From: Methanoregulaceae archaeon UBA288
Lineage (GTDB): Archaea > Halobacteriota > Methanomicrobia > Methanomicrobiales > Methanospirillaceae
Assembly (NCBI GenBank): GCA_002495225.1
Contig: DAEF01000203.1
Location: 1-12,227, forward strand
Direction of reading: 5' to 3'
DNA length: 12,227 bases
Shown: one piece after another, positions 6,654 through 12,227 of the stretch
Layout: every line of letters starts with the position of its first letter
Position numbering within the stretch: position 1 is the first letter of the stretch
Notes under the pieces: generated by a model
Told to the model about the DNA's origin: nothing
What the model saw: the letters and a program-made list of their open reading frames with translations, nothing else
The model's database searches: none
Program-made: the position numbers and the translations under genes

Positions 6654-7168
6654 GCGAACCCGCACCGATCCCCGACGAGGAGATCGAACGGGTCTACCGC
6701 CAGCTCGACAGGGATGCCGAGTCGGCCGGGTACCACCTGAACCCCGACGAGGCGTTCGTGAAGGGGCTCGTCCGGGGGCTGATCGAGAACGAGCGACGGT
6801 ACGGCTACCGCGCCTGTCCCTGCCGGCTCTCGATGGGTTCGAAGGACGCCGATCTGGACATCATCTGTCCCTGCGATTACCGCGACCCCGACCTCGACGA
6901 ACACAACGCCTGTTACTGCGCGCTCTACGTCTCCCTGGGCGTCAGGAAGGGTGAGCAGACGGTGGGTTCCATCCCCGAGCGGCGTCCTCCCCGGGCCGAG
7001 CGCGAGCGGGCCCGGGCCGAAGCGCGGGTGCCGGCAGGCCCGATCGGGGAACTGCCGTTCCCGGTCTGGCGGTGCAAGGTCTGCGGCTACCTCTGCGCCC
7101 GGGGCGAACCTCCGCTCCAGTGCCCGATCTGCAAGGTCGCAAAGGAGCGGTTCGGCCGGTTTCTCTGA
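6650..7168 (+). CDS. Ferredoxin:disulfide reductase with rubredoxin domain
   Basis: A 172-residue fusion. Residues about 10-100 form a ferredoxin-thioredoxin reductase catalytic (beta) domain with all six cysteines: C56-P-C58, C73-P-C75 and C88-Y-C90. In the family these bind a 4Fe-4S cluster and supply the redox-active disulfide. After a charged Arg/Glu linker (about 104-130), residues 138-172 form a rubredoxin-like domain with C142xxC145 and C158xxC161, expected to bind one iron. This architecture resembles the ferredoxin:disulfide reductase described in Methanosarcina. The GTG start overlaps the glutaredoxin stop (GTGA, 6650-6653), and GGGAGG at 6637-6642 is well spaced before it, so the two are probably translated together. 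Inferred role: pass electrons from ferredoxin to the disulfide of the neighbouring glutaredoxin. No variable (alpha) subunit is seen here. Confidence 0.92.
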   Translation: MSEPAPIPDEEIERVYRQLDRDAESAGYHLNPDEAFVKGLVRGLIENERRYGYRACPCRLSMGSKDADLDIICPCDYRDPDLDEHNACYCALYVSLGVRKGEQTVGSIPERRPPRAERERARAEARVPAGPIGELPFPVWRCKVCGYLCARGEPPLQCPICKVAKERFGRFL

Positions 7169-7177
7169 TCGGCCGCA

Positions 7178-7201
7178 ACCCTCTTATGCCCCCGGGAGGA
7201 G
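7178..7201 (+). promoter_or_regulatory. TATA-like element and ribosome-binding site for the Cys-rich protein
   Basis: AACCCTCTTATGCC carries a weak TATA-like element. GGGAGGA at 7194-7200 is a strong Shine-Dalgarno match. The purine run lies eight bases before the ATG at 7210 but only two or three before the ATG at 7204, so it favours 7210. The two signals compete: a TATA at 7182-7187 would place the transcript start near 7209, beyond the Shine-Dalgarno sequence. Co-transcription from the upstream genes with use of the Shine-Dalgarno site is therefore the simpler reading. Confidence 0.45.
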
Positions 7202-7209
7202 TCATGGGT

Positions 7210-7554
7210 ATGGCAGACAGAGTCACGGTCGAGGTCGTCGGGTTCTCGTACTCGGAGTGCGGACCGTTCCCCTGCGACGAGACCCGGACCTGCGGTCTCG
7301 AGAGCTGCGCGCCGTACGGTGCGCTCAAAGCCGCGTTCGACGCGCTCAAGGAGCGCCTCCGTGCCGACTACGGTGATCGCGTCGAGGCGAAACTGACGCT
7401 CCTCGACAACGGCGTGCCCGAGTACGTGAAGGCGATCGTCGACCGCGAATCCCCTCCGATCCCGCTCGTGCTGATCAACGGGAAGTGGCGGCCGATCGGC
7501 CGGATCTCGGTCGACCCGATAAAAAGAGAGATAGAGAAGGCCCTTGCAGCCTAG
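7210..7554 (+). CDS. Cysteine-rich thioredoxin-fold-like protein
   Basis: A 114-residue protein that I cannot assign to a named family. VEVVGFSYSECGPFPC begins like a thioredoxin-fold strand leading into a redox site, but the cysteines are spaced unusually: C17, C22, C28 and C33. The C-terminal half, with IPLVLINGKW and then IKREIEKAL, has the cis-Pro strand and terminal helix expected of a thioredoxin-like fold, loosely recalling YuzD-type proteins. Four close cysteines could be two disulfide pairs or a metal site. It lies 41 bases after the disulfide reductase on the same strand, so it may be a substrate or partner of that enzyme. The start is set by the ribosome-binding site. Its stop codon overlaps that of the convergent carbonic anhydrase gene. 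Confidence 0.75.
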   Translation: MADRVTVEVVGFSYSECGPFPCDETRTCGLESCAPYGALKAAFDALKERLRADYGDRVEAKLTLLDNGVPEYVKAIVDRESPPIPLVLINGKWRPIGRISVDPIKREIEKALAA

Positions 7555-8135
7555 TCGATCGTGGTGAGCTCGCCCGAGCCGATGTCGAAATAGAGGCCGT
7601 GCAGGCGGATCCGTCCATCCGCCTCGGCCGCCTGCACGAGCGGGTACTGGCGCAGGTGCTCGAGCTGGAGCCTGACGTTCTCCTTGATGATCGCCACGAG
7701 CCGGTCCGCCTTCTCAATATCGCTCGTCGCCGGCGCAAGCGTCGAGTCGACCCGCTTCTTGGCCGGCATCAGGTTCGTGAGCCAGAGCGGGATCAGGTGG
7801 TCGTGCTCGAGATCTGCGTCGAGTGCCTTGCACGCGCCGCAGTCCGAGTGGCCGCAGACCACGATCTCCTTGATCTTCAGGTGGTTGATCGCGTACTCGA
7901 TCACGGTTCCCGCGTTCAGGTCGAGGGGGGGCACGGCGTTGCCGATGTTCCGGTGCACGAAGAGCTCGCCGGCCTTCGCGTTCGTATACTGTTCGGGGAT
8001 GATGCGTGAGTCGGAGCAGCCGATCCAGAGAACCTCCGGTTTCTGGCCCTTGGCGAGGTTCTCGTAGAATGCGCGGTTCGGTGCGAGGTCATTCTTCAGG
8101 AACGCCCGGTTGCCTTCGAAGAGCTGGTCTACCAT
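7551..8135 (-). CDS. Beta-class carbonic anhydrase
   Basis: A 194-residue cytosolic zinc enzyme that interconverts carbon dioxide and bicarbonate; in a hydrogenotrophic methanogen it would help supply CO2 to methanogenesis or bicarbonate to carboxylases. The zinc ligands and active-site dyad are complete: C40-S-D42-S-R44, then H96-S-D-C99. HRNIGN (61-66) and GHSDCGAC (95-102) are typical. The length suits the bacterial and archaeal plant-like type. I chose the ATG at 8135 because AGGAGAT (minus strand, 8141-8147) precedes it by five bases and the protein starts MVDQLFEGN, as in relatives. The open frame runs to 8243 but would then overlap the end of the dehydratase gene. A TATA-like box at about 8172-8182 gives it its own promoter. 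Confidence 0.94.
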   Translation of the reverse strand: MVDQLFEGNRAFLKNDLAPNRAFYENLAKGQKPEVLWIGCSDSRIIPEQYTNAKAGELFVHRNIGNAVPPLDLNAGTVIEYAINHLKIKEIVVCGHSDCGACKALDADLEHDHLIPLWLTNLMPAKKRVDSTLAPATSDIEKADRLVAIIKENVRLQLEHLRQYPLVQAAEADGRIRLHGLYFDIGSGELTTID

Positions 8136-8171
8136 GGTGAATCTCCTAGGGAGAGGTGGTCGACTGGTGGA

Positions 8172-8182
8172 GATAAAAAAGA
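8172..8182 (-). promoter_or_regulatory. T-run/TATA element: dehydratase end and carbonic anhydrase promoter
   Basis: The minus strand reads CTCTTTTTTATCT, a few bases after the dehydratase stop (8188). As a T run it can terminate the upstream transcript. As TTTTTTATC it is a TATA-like box whose centre is about 42 bases before the carbonic anhydrase ATG, leaving a short leader that contains the AGGAGAT ribosome-binding site. Both roles are inferred from position. Confidence 0.5.
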
Positions 8183-8187
8183 GACGG

Positions 8188-9831
8188 CTATCGCTGGACC
8201 GCGCCGAGATCAGCCTGCTCCACCGTCCGGGCGTACCGGGCAAGCAGGCCCGAGAGCTCTTTCTCGAGGGGCGCCCAGGCGCCGCGCCGGCGGGCGAGCT
8301 CCCCGTCGTCCACGAGCAGGTCGAGCCGGCGCTCGTGGAGGTCGACCCTGATGATATCGCCGTCCGCGACGAGAGCGATCGGCCCGCCCACGGCAGCCTC
8401 GGGCGCGACGTGGCCGATGCAGGGGCCCCGGGTGCCGCCCGAGAACCGGCCGTCCGTCACGAGCACGACCCGGGTGTACCCGAGCCCCATCAGGGCCGAG
8501 GTCGGCGAGAGCATCTCCGGCATGCCCGGCCCCCCCCGCGGCCCCTCGTACCGGATCACGACCACGTCGCCCTCCTGGGCCTGGCCCGAGAGGATTGCGG
8601 CCATCGCCGCCTGTTCGCCGTCGTAGACCCGGGCCGGCCCCTCGTGGCGCCACATTGCGTCCGGGACCGCGGCGGCCTTGACCACGGCCCCGTCCGGCGC
8701 GAGGCTGCCCCGGAGGGTTCTGAGGCCGCCTCCTGCGTGGACCGGGGCGTCGAGCGGGCGGATCACCTCCTCGTCCAGGACCCGGGCCCGCTCCGCGATC
8801 TCGTGGACCGATCGGCCTGCGACCGTCGGCATGTTCTCCAGGAGGGGCAGGAGCCGGGAGAAGACCGCCGGGATGCCCCCGGCCCGGTACAGCCGCTCCA
8901 TCGAGTACGGGCCTCCGGGGAGCATCGAGGCGATGTGCGGGACCGTTTCGGCGATCTCGTCGAAGTCCGCGAGCGAGAGCGGCACGCCCGCCTCGGTGGC
9001 GATCGCGAGCAGGTGGAGGACCGTGTTCGTCGAGCCCCCGAGGGCCATGTCGACCCGGATTGCGTTCCTCACCGCCTCGAGCGTGACGACCTGCCGCGGC
9101 AGGATTCCCTCGCGGACGAGCCCGACGGCCCGCTCGCCAGTCTCGCGGGCGAGCCGGAGCTTGTTCGCGTCCACCGCGGGCGTCGCGGCCGTGCCGGGCA
9201 GCGACATGCCGAGCGCCTCGGTGATGCAGGCCATCGTGTTCGCCGTGTACAGCCCCTGGCACGAGCCGCACCCGGGCATCGCGGCGCATTCGAGCTCGCC
9301 GAGCTCCTCCTCGCTCATGGCACCCGAGGCGACCTGCCCGACCGCCTCGAAGACCGAGATCAGGGAGAGGTCTCGCCCCCCGAGGCAGCCCTCGAGCATG
9401 GGCCCGCCGGTCAACACGATCGCCGGGACGTTGCACCGCACGGCGGCCATCAGCATCCCCGGCACGATCTTGTCGCAGGTCCCGACGCAGACGAGCCCGT
9501 CGAACCGGTGGCTCTGCACCATGATCTCGATCGAGTCCGCGATGTTCTCACGCGACGGAAGGGAATACCGCATCCCCTCGTGACCCATCGCGATCCCGTC
9601 GCAGACGCCGATCACGCCGAACTCGAACGGGACGCCTCCGCCGGCCGCGATCCCTTCGCGGACCCGTTCCGCGAGCTGGCGCAGGTGGACGTGGCCCGGC
9701 ACCGCCGTGGACCAGGCGTTCGCGACCCCGATGAACGGCCGCTCCATCTCCCCGTCGGTCAGGCCGAGCGACCGGAGGAGCGACCGGTTCGGCGCCCTCT
9801 GGTACCCGGCTTTCGTCTCGTCACTCCGCAT
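8188..9831 (-). CDS. ilvD: Dihydroxy-acid dehydratase
   Basis: A 547-residue enzyme of valine, leucine and isoleucine synthesis; it dehydrates 2,3-dihydroxy-isovalerate and 2,3-dihydroxy-3-methylvalerate to the 2-oxo acids. Length is normal for the family. Visible blocks are VPGHVHL (44-50), CDGIAMGHEGM (77-87), GTCDKIVPGM (117-126) with cluster ligand C119, CGSCQGLYTANTM (188-200) with C191, ALGGSTNTVLHL, YEGPRGGPGMPEML and TDGRFSGGTRG near the C-terminus. The first motif is PGH, as in the oxygen-sensitive 4Fe-4S enzyme of E. coli, rather than the PCN of 2Fe-2S enzymes, so an oxygen-labile cluster is likely. The ATG at 9831 begins MRSDETKAGYQRAP, a typical family N-terminus. No other branched-chain gene is adjacent, so it is not in an ilv operon here. 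Confidence 0.96.
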   Translation of the reverse strand: MRSDETKAGYQRAPNRSLLRSLGLTDGEMERPFIGVANAWSTAVPGHVHLRQLAERVREGIAAGGGVPFEFGVIGVCDGIAMGHEGMRYSLPSRENIADSIEIMVQSHRFDGLVCVGTCDKIVPGMLMAAVRCNVPAIVLTGGPMLEGCLGGRDLSLISVFEAVGQVASGAMSEEELGELECAAMPGCGSCQGLYTANTMACITEALGMSLPGTAATPAVDANKLRLARETGERAVGLVREGILPRQVVTLEAVRNAIRVDMALGGSTNTVLHLLAIATEAGVPLSLADFDEIAETVPHIASMLPGGPYSMERLYRAGGIPAVFSRLLPLLENMPTVAGRSVHEIAERARVLDEEVIRPLDAPVHAGGGLRTLRGSLAPDGAVVKAAAVPDAMWRHEGPARVYDGEQAAMAAILSGQAQEGDVVVIRYEGPRGGPGMPEMLSPTSALMGLGYTRVVLVTDGRFSGGTRGPCIGHVAPEAAVGGPIALVADGDIIRVDLHERRLDLLVDDGELARRRGAWAPLEKELSGLLARYARTVEQADLGAVQR

Positions 9832-9854
9832 GGTACAGTGGATGCGGCACAGGT

Positions 9855-9866
9855 CGACAAAAGGCT
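9855..9866 (-). promoter_or_regulatory. TATA-like box for ilvD
   Basis: The minus strand reads GCCTTTTGTCGA, with its T-rich core about 28 bases before the ATG at 9831. It implies a leaderless or very short-leader transcript. The flanks CGACA and TGTCG (9857-9872) form a small inverted repeat around the core, which could be an operator or chance. Confidence 0.45.
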
Positions 9867-9872
9867 GTCGTT

Positions 9873-10540
9873 TCCAAACTGTTGTTACGTTTCCGGATTT
9901 GCCCCAAAACTGCCGAATTTCAATTTTACCCGGGACCAGTCATATTCTTGAGTTCTGTGCGTTTTCACGGCACCAGGCTCGGAGTGAAAAAGGATCCTGA
10001 TACACGCGCAGGAACCTGTTCTCCGCGAGTGGCTGCTACCGCGGGGAACCCTCGCTTGATGGGGGAGCGCTGTTCGGCATCGCAGTGCGCCGGGCTCGGC
10101 AGACCGGGGTCATGGCTAGGAACCCCTGCCCGCAGGCACCAACGTCTGATCAACCACGATGAACATGAAAGGTGAGGCTGCGCCCGAAGGTAGGGATCTC
10201 TGTCCTTATCGGTCAGACCCCCTCCACCATGATACGATGTTCCGCACTACCTGGAAGCGAGGACGGTCGAAGCGCCCAGGCCCGCAGGTCATGTGTTCCC
10301 GATCCATCCTCCGTGATGGGCTGCTATCAGCCGACCACGGTCTCAAGGCCATGGAGAGTCAGGACCCCAGGAAAGGCCCGGCAGGGATCTCATCGATGAG
10401 CAGGCGACGGGAAATCTAAGGGAATAGGGATTGGCGACATGCCCGTCGCTGGATGACCGGACGACCGCTGCTCCCGAAAATTGTGTCTGATGGAGGTATG
10501 CCGTACGTCCGATACCTGGGAATCAAAATTCCTCGACGGT
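9873..10540. other. Long gene-free spacer with inverted repeats
   Basis: Nearly 700 bases without a gene I can support; the open frames give translations with no recognisable domain. Bases 9875-9970 are clearly more A/T-rich than their surroundings. Inverted repeats include TTTTCAC 9962-9968 with GTGAAAA 9984-9990; a bulged hairpin at 10098-10130 (GGCA/TGCC and GGGGT/ACCCC); GCGACGGG 10404-10411 with CCCGTCGC 10442-10449; and GGAAT 10519-10523 with ATTCC at 10528-10532. I see no tRNA, SRP RNA or RNase P RNA signature. Confidence 0.4.
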
Positions 10541-10548
10541 CCTGCGAA

Positions 10549-10578
10549 ACAGGGTGGTCCGGTCCTCGCCACCCCTGT
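10549..10578 (-). terminator. Hairpin at the end of the lipoprotein-like gene
   Basis: Starting at the last base of the stop codon, the minus strand reads ACAGGGGTGG, an 11-base loop, then CCACCCTGT (one bulge). A short T-rich stretch (AATTTTGATT) follows about 17 bases later, inside a second small hairpin at 10519-10532. The arrangement fits a transcription end for the leftward gene. Confidence 0.45.
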
Positions 10579-10988
10579 CACGGGATCGGCCTGATCTCGA
10601 CCTCCCATGCAATCTCGGGATTCGTATCGACCTCGACGTGGAAACGGCCACCCCCGGGGGCGCTCCCCAGTTGCTCCCCCGCCACGTGAGCGGGATCCGC
10701 CATGGGTCCTGCTGCAATCTGGTAGAACCCTTCCGTCTCGTTGCGGACGTCGATCTGGATGAAGCCCGGCTCGGACTTGACCCAGCGGATGCGGTACTCT
10801 CCGGGAGGCAGGAGGAAGGTTTCCGAGACGGCATCCCCCTGTCCCTTGATTTCAAACGGAGACTGCGGGGAGATCACCGGAGCGGCAGGCGGTGCACTGC
10901 ACCCTGAACTGAGGATCAGAGGACTGAGCATCGCCAGGCAGAGCAGGAGTGCTGCGCATCGCATACACTGGGAAGGAGGCTTGCGCAT
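10578..10988 (-). CDS. Secreted or lipoprotein-like protein, unknown function
   Basis: A 136-residue protein I do not recognise. The N-terminus is a clear export signal: basic residues at 2-10, a hydrophobic core at about 12-26 (ALLLCLAMLSPLILSS), then G29-C30 followed by a Pro/Ala-rich stretch typical of the linker after a lipidated cysteine. The lipobox is imperfect (S-S-G-C rather than L-A-G-C), so lipid attachment is likely but not certain. The mature part, about 45-136, alternates short polar and hydrophobic stretches (FLLPPGEYRIRWV, FIQIDV, RFHVEV, AWEVEI), suggesting a small beta-sandwich outside the membrane. No catalytic motif is visible. A second in-frame ATG (10962-10964, residue 9) would still leave a good signal peptide, and a weak TATA-like element at about 10993-11000 fits that start better. 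Confidence 0.72.
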   Translation of the reverse strand: MRKPPSQCMRCAALLLCLAMLSPLILSSGCSAPPAAPVISPQSPFEIKGQGDAVSETFLLPPGEYRIRWVKSEPGFIQIDVRNETEGFYQIAAGPMADPAHVAGEQLGSAPGGGRFHVEVDTNPEIAWEVEIRPIP

Positions 10989-11075
10989 GTAGACATTTAC
11001 GGGATGGACCGTTCATGAGGAGGGCACGACGGCGGACAATCGTGAACGGGAACAGAGTTTTGGGTTGTACGGTTC

Positions 11076-11474
11076 TCAGTCACCGATCCGGATCTCTCCC
11101 GCGTCCGCGTCCACGGTCGCCTCGACCCCGTCCGGGAGGTCGGCGATCGGTCGTTCGGGCCGGTCCACGAGGGGGATCCCGGCGATCAGGGCGCCGGCCG
11201 CGATGATCGTCTCGGCCTCGGTGTTGATGATCGCGGCCGGTGCGACCCCGTTCCGGGCGAGCCCGTAGAGGACGTACGAGCCCACGGTCGAACCCTTGCC
11301 GTGCGGGAAGGCGAGCACGCGGCCCGCGATCGACCGCCCCCGGAGCGGATGGTCTTCGTCGATCACGACCCCTGTTGCGGGATCGACCCCGCCGAGAAAC
11401 GAGAGTGGGGCGTCCGTCACGAGCAGCAGGCCTGTACCGACCCCTTTTCCTATTCCGCGCGCCCGGGTTATCAC
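11076..11474 (-). CDS. Phosphomevalonate dehydratase small subunit (DUF126/AcnX-S)
   Basis: A 132-residue protein of the AcnX small-subunit (DUF126) family. In archaea the small and large subunits together dehydrate mevalonate 5-phosphate to trans-anhydromevalonate phosphate, a step of the archaeal mevalonate pathway for membrane-lipid isoprenoids. Diagnostic blocks are SFLGGVDPATG (25-35), DHPLRGRSIAGRVLAFP (41-57), HGKGSTVGSY (58-67), which contains the active-site loop, and NTEAETIIAAGALIAGIPLVD (84-104). The length is normal. I chose GTG 11474 because the protein then starts VITRARGIGKG, matching relatives. The open frame reaches 11564, but that extension overlaps the PAN start. The large subunit is not beside it here, so it must be encoded elsewhere if the pathway is complete. 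Confidence 0.92.
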   Translation of the reverse strand: MITRARGIGKGVGTGLLLVTDAPLSFLGGVDPATGVVIDEDHPLRGRSIAGRVLAFPHGKGSTVGSYVLYGLARNGVAPAAIINTEAETIIAAGALIAGIPLVDRPERPIADLPDGVEATVDADAGEIRIGD

Positions 11475-11482
11475 TTCCACAC

Positions 11483-11517
11483 CACATAAATGTCTTGACT
11501 CCACATCATATCTTGAT
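11483..11517. promoter_or_regulatory. Short divergent promoter region between DUF126 and PAN genes
   Basis: Only 43 bases separate the two divergent starts (11474 and 11518). On the plus strand CACATAAATG (about 11483-11492) lies about 30 bases before the PAN ATG, implying a leaderless PAN message. On the minus strand an element near 11505-11517 (ATATCAAGATATG) is about 30-35 bases before GTG 11474. The two TATA-like boxes overlap the opposite transcription start areas, so transcription in one direction could hinder the other. Confidence 0.5.
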
Positions 11518-12227
11518 ATGGACGACACCATGCTGAACAACATCCACCCGCGGAGCGAGATCAACCTCCAGCTGGAGCTTCAGCAGATGGAGGCCCAGCA
11601 CCTTGACCTGAAGATGAAGTTCGACATGCTGCAGAAGGAGAATGCCCATCTGCGCAAGGAGAACAACCAGCTCAAGAGGATGCCCCTCTTTGTCGCAGTC
11701 GTGGTGGACATGCTCGGCAACGGTGAGATCTATCTCCGCCAGCAGGGGAACAACCAGGAGTACCTGACCCATGTCGACGCGGAGCTCTACCGGACGATCA
11801 AGCCCGGCACGAAGGTCGCGGTCAACAACTCCTTCTCCGTCGTCCGTGTCGTCGGCAACATCTACGACTCCCGCGTCCGCGTCATGGAGCTCGACGCGTC
11901 GCCCGACGTTACCTTCCAGCAGGTCGGCGGGCTCATGGCCCAGATCGAGGAGGTCCGCGAGGCCGTAGAGTACCCCCTGACCAAGCCCGAGATCTTCGAG
12001 CGGATCGGGGTCGATCCGCCGAAGGGGATCCTCCTCCACGGCTCGCCGGGCACGGGCAAGACCCTGATCGCGAAGGCCGTCGCGCACGAGGCGAAGGCGA
12101 CCTTCATCCGGATGTCGGGCTCGGAGCTCGTCCACAAGTTCATCGGCGAGGGGGCGCAGCTCGTCCGCGAGCTCTTCTCGCTCGCCCGAGAACGGGCCCC
12201 CTCCATCGTCTTCATCGACGAGATCGA
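11518..12227 (+). CDS. pan: Proteasome-activating nucleotidase PAN, 3' truncated
   Basis: The first 236 codons of PAN, the hexameric AAA+ ATPase that unfolds proteins and feeds them to the archaeal 20S proteasome; the full protein is usually about 400-430 residues. Residues about 12-55 form the N-terminal coiled coil (ELQQMEAQHLDLKMKFDMLQ and the following heptads). Residues about 56-130 are the OB domain (PLFVAVVVDML to VRVMELD). The AAA+ domain begins with VTFQQVGGLMAQIEEVREAV. Walker A is G175-S-P-G-T-G-K181-T, the pore loop is K207-F-I-G210, and Walker B ends F-I-D234-E235. The rest, including sensors, arginine finger and C-terminal HbYX tail, lies outside the window. Walker A has Ser where most PAN proteins have Pro, which should be tolerated. 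The ATG at 11518 fits the TATA spacing; an ATG at 11530 is also in frame. Confidence 0.97.
   Translation, partial: MDDTMLNNIHPRSEINLQLELQQMEAQHLDLKMKFDMLQKENAHLRKENNQLKRMPLFVAVVVDMLGNGEIYLRQQGNNQEYLTHVDAELYRTIKPGTKVAVNNSFSVVRVVGNIYDSRVRVMELDASPDVTFQQVGGLMAQIEEVREAVEYPLTKPEIFERIGVDPPKGILLHGSPGTGKTLIAKAVAHEAKATFIRMSGSELVHKFIGEGAQLVRELFSLARERAPSIVFIDEI

Noticed and set aside
8110..9951. A 613-codon open frame on the plus strand
   Set aside because: It lies antisense to ilvD, which has all family motifs; its own translation is Arg/Asp/Pro/Gly-rich without any domain, a usual shadow in GC-rich coding DNA.
10159..10419. Possible small protein in the spacer after ilvD
   Set aside because: The translation shows no hydrophobic core, motif or ribosome-binding site and resembles nothing I know.

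Overview
The window looks like chromosomal DNA from a GC-rich methanogenic archaeon, most likely of the Methanomicrobiales (a Methanoculleus- or Methanofollis-like genome; the genus is inference). The grounds are an archaeal proteasome-activating nucleotidase (PAN), an archaeal mevalonate-pathway dehydratase subunit (DUF126/AcnX small subunit), a ferredoxin-dependent disulfide reductase fused to rubredoxin, and archaeal TATA-like boxes about 22-32 bases ahead of most starts, often implying leaderless or nearly leaderless mRNAs. No transposase, integrase or CRISPR array is visible.

Layout. 1-22: 3' end of a tRNA gene. 232-807 (+): DUF937-type protein with two similar halves. 808-1374: gene-free, hairpin-rich spacer. 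1375-1824 (-): ferritin-like gene interrupted by an in-frame TAG at codon 12. 1825-2653: long gene-free spacer. 2654-3340 (+): membrane zinc metallopeptidase (YugP type). 3384-3878 (+): Bcp/PrxQ-like peroxiredoxin without the usual resolving cysteine. 3901-4776 (-): membrane-anchored metallophosphoesterase. 5125-6306 (+): PLP-dependent aminotransferase. 6378-7554 (+): a thiol-redox cluster of glutaredoxin, ferredoxin:disulfide reductase with rubredoxin domain, and a cysteine-rich thioredoxin-fold-like protein. 7551-8135 (-): beta-carbonic anhydrase. 8188-9831 (-): dihydroxy-acid dehydratase. 9832-10577: gene-free spacer. 10578-10988 (-): secreted or lipoprotein-like protein. 11076-11474 (-): DUF126 subunit. 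11518 to the edge (+): PAN, cut off after the Walker B motif.

How the genes fit together. The best functional unit is 6378-7554. Glutaredoxin and the disulfide reductase overlap by four bases and should be translationally coupled, which suggests that reduced ferredoxin supplies electrons to a CGWC glutaredoxin in place of NADPH and glutathione. The third, cysteine-rich protein lies 41 bases further on and may be a partner. The peroxiredoxin, metallopeptidase and damaged ferritin-like gene fit a stress and redox theme, but they are not in one operon. The aminotransferase and dihydroxy-acid dehydratase serve amino-acid metabolism. The DUF126 subunit serves isoprenoid synthesis and shares a very short divergent promoter region with PAN.

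The observations most worth a second look are the amber-interrupted ferritin-like gene, the compact ferredoxin-to-thiol cluster, and the three long spacers that carry no convincing gene but many inverted repeats, some of them mutually exclusive.
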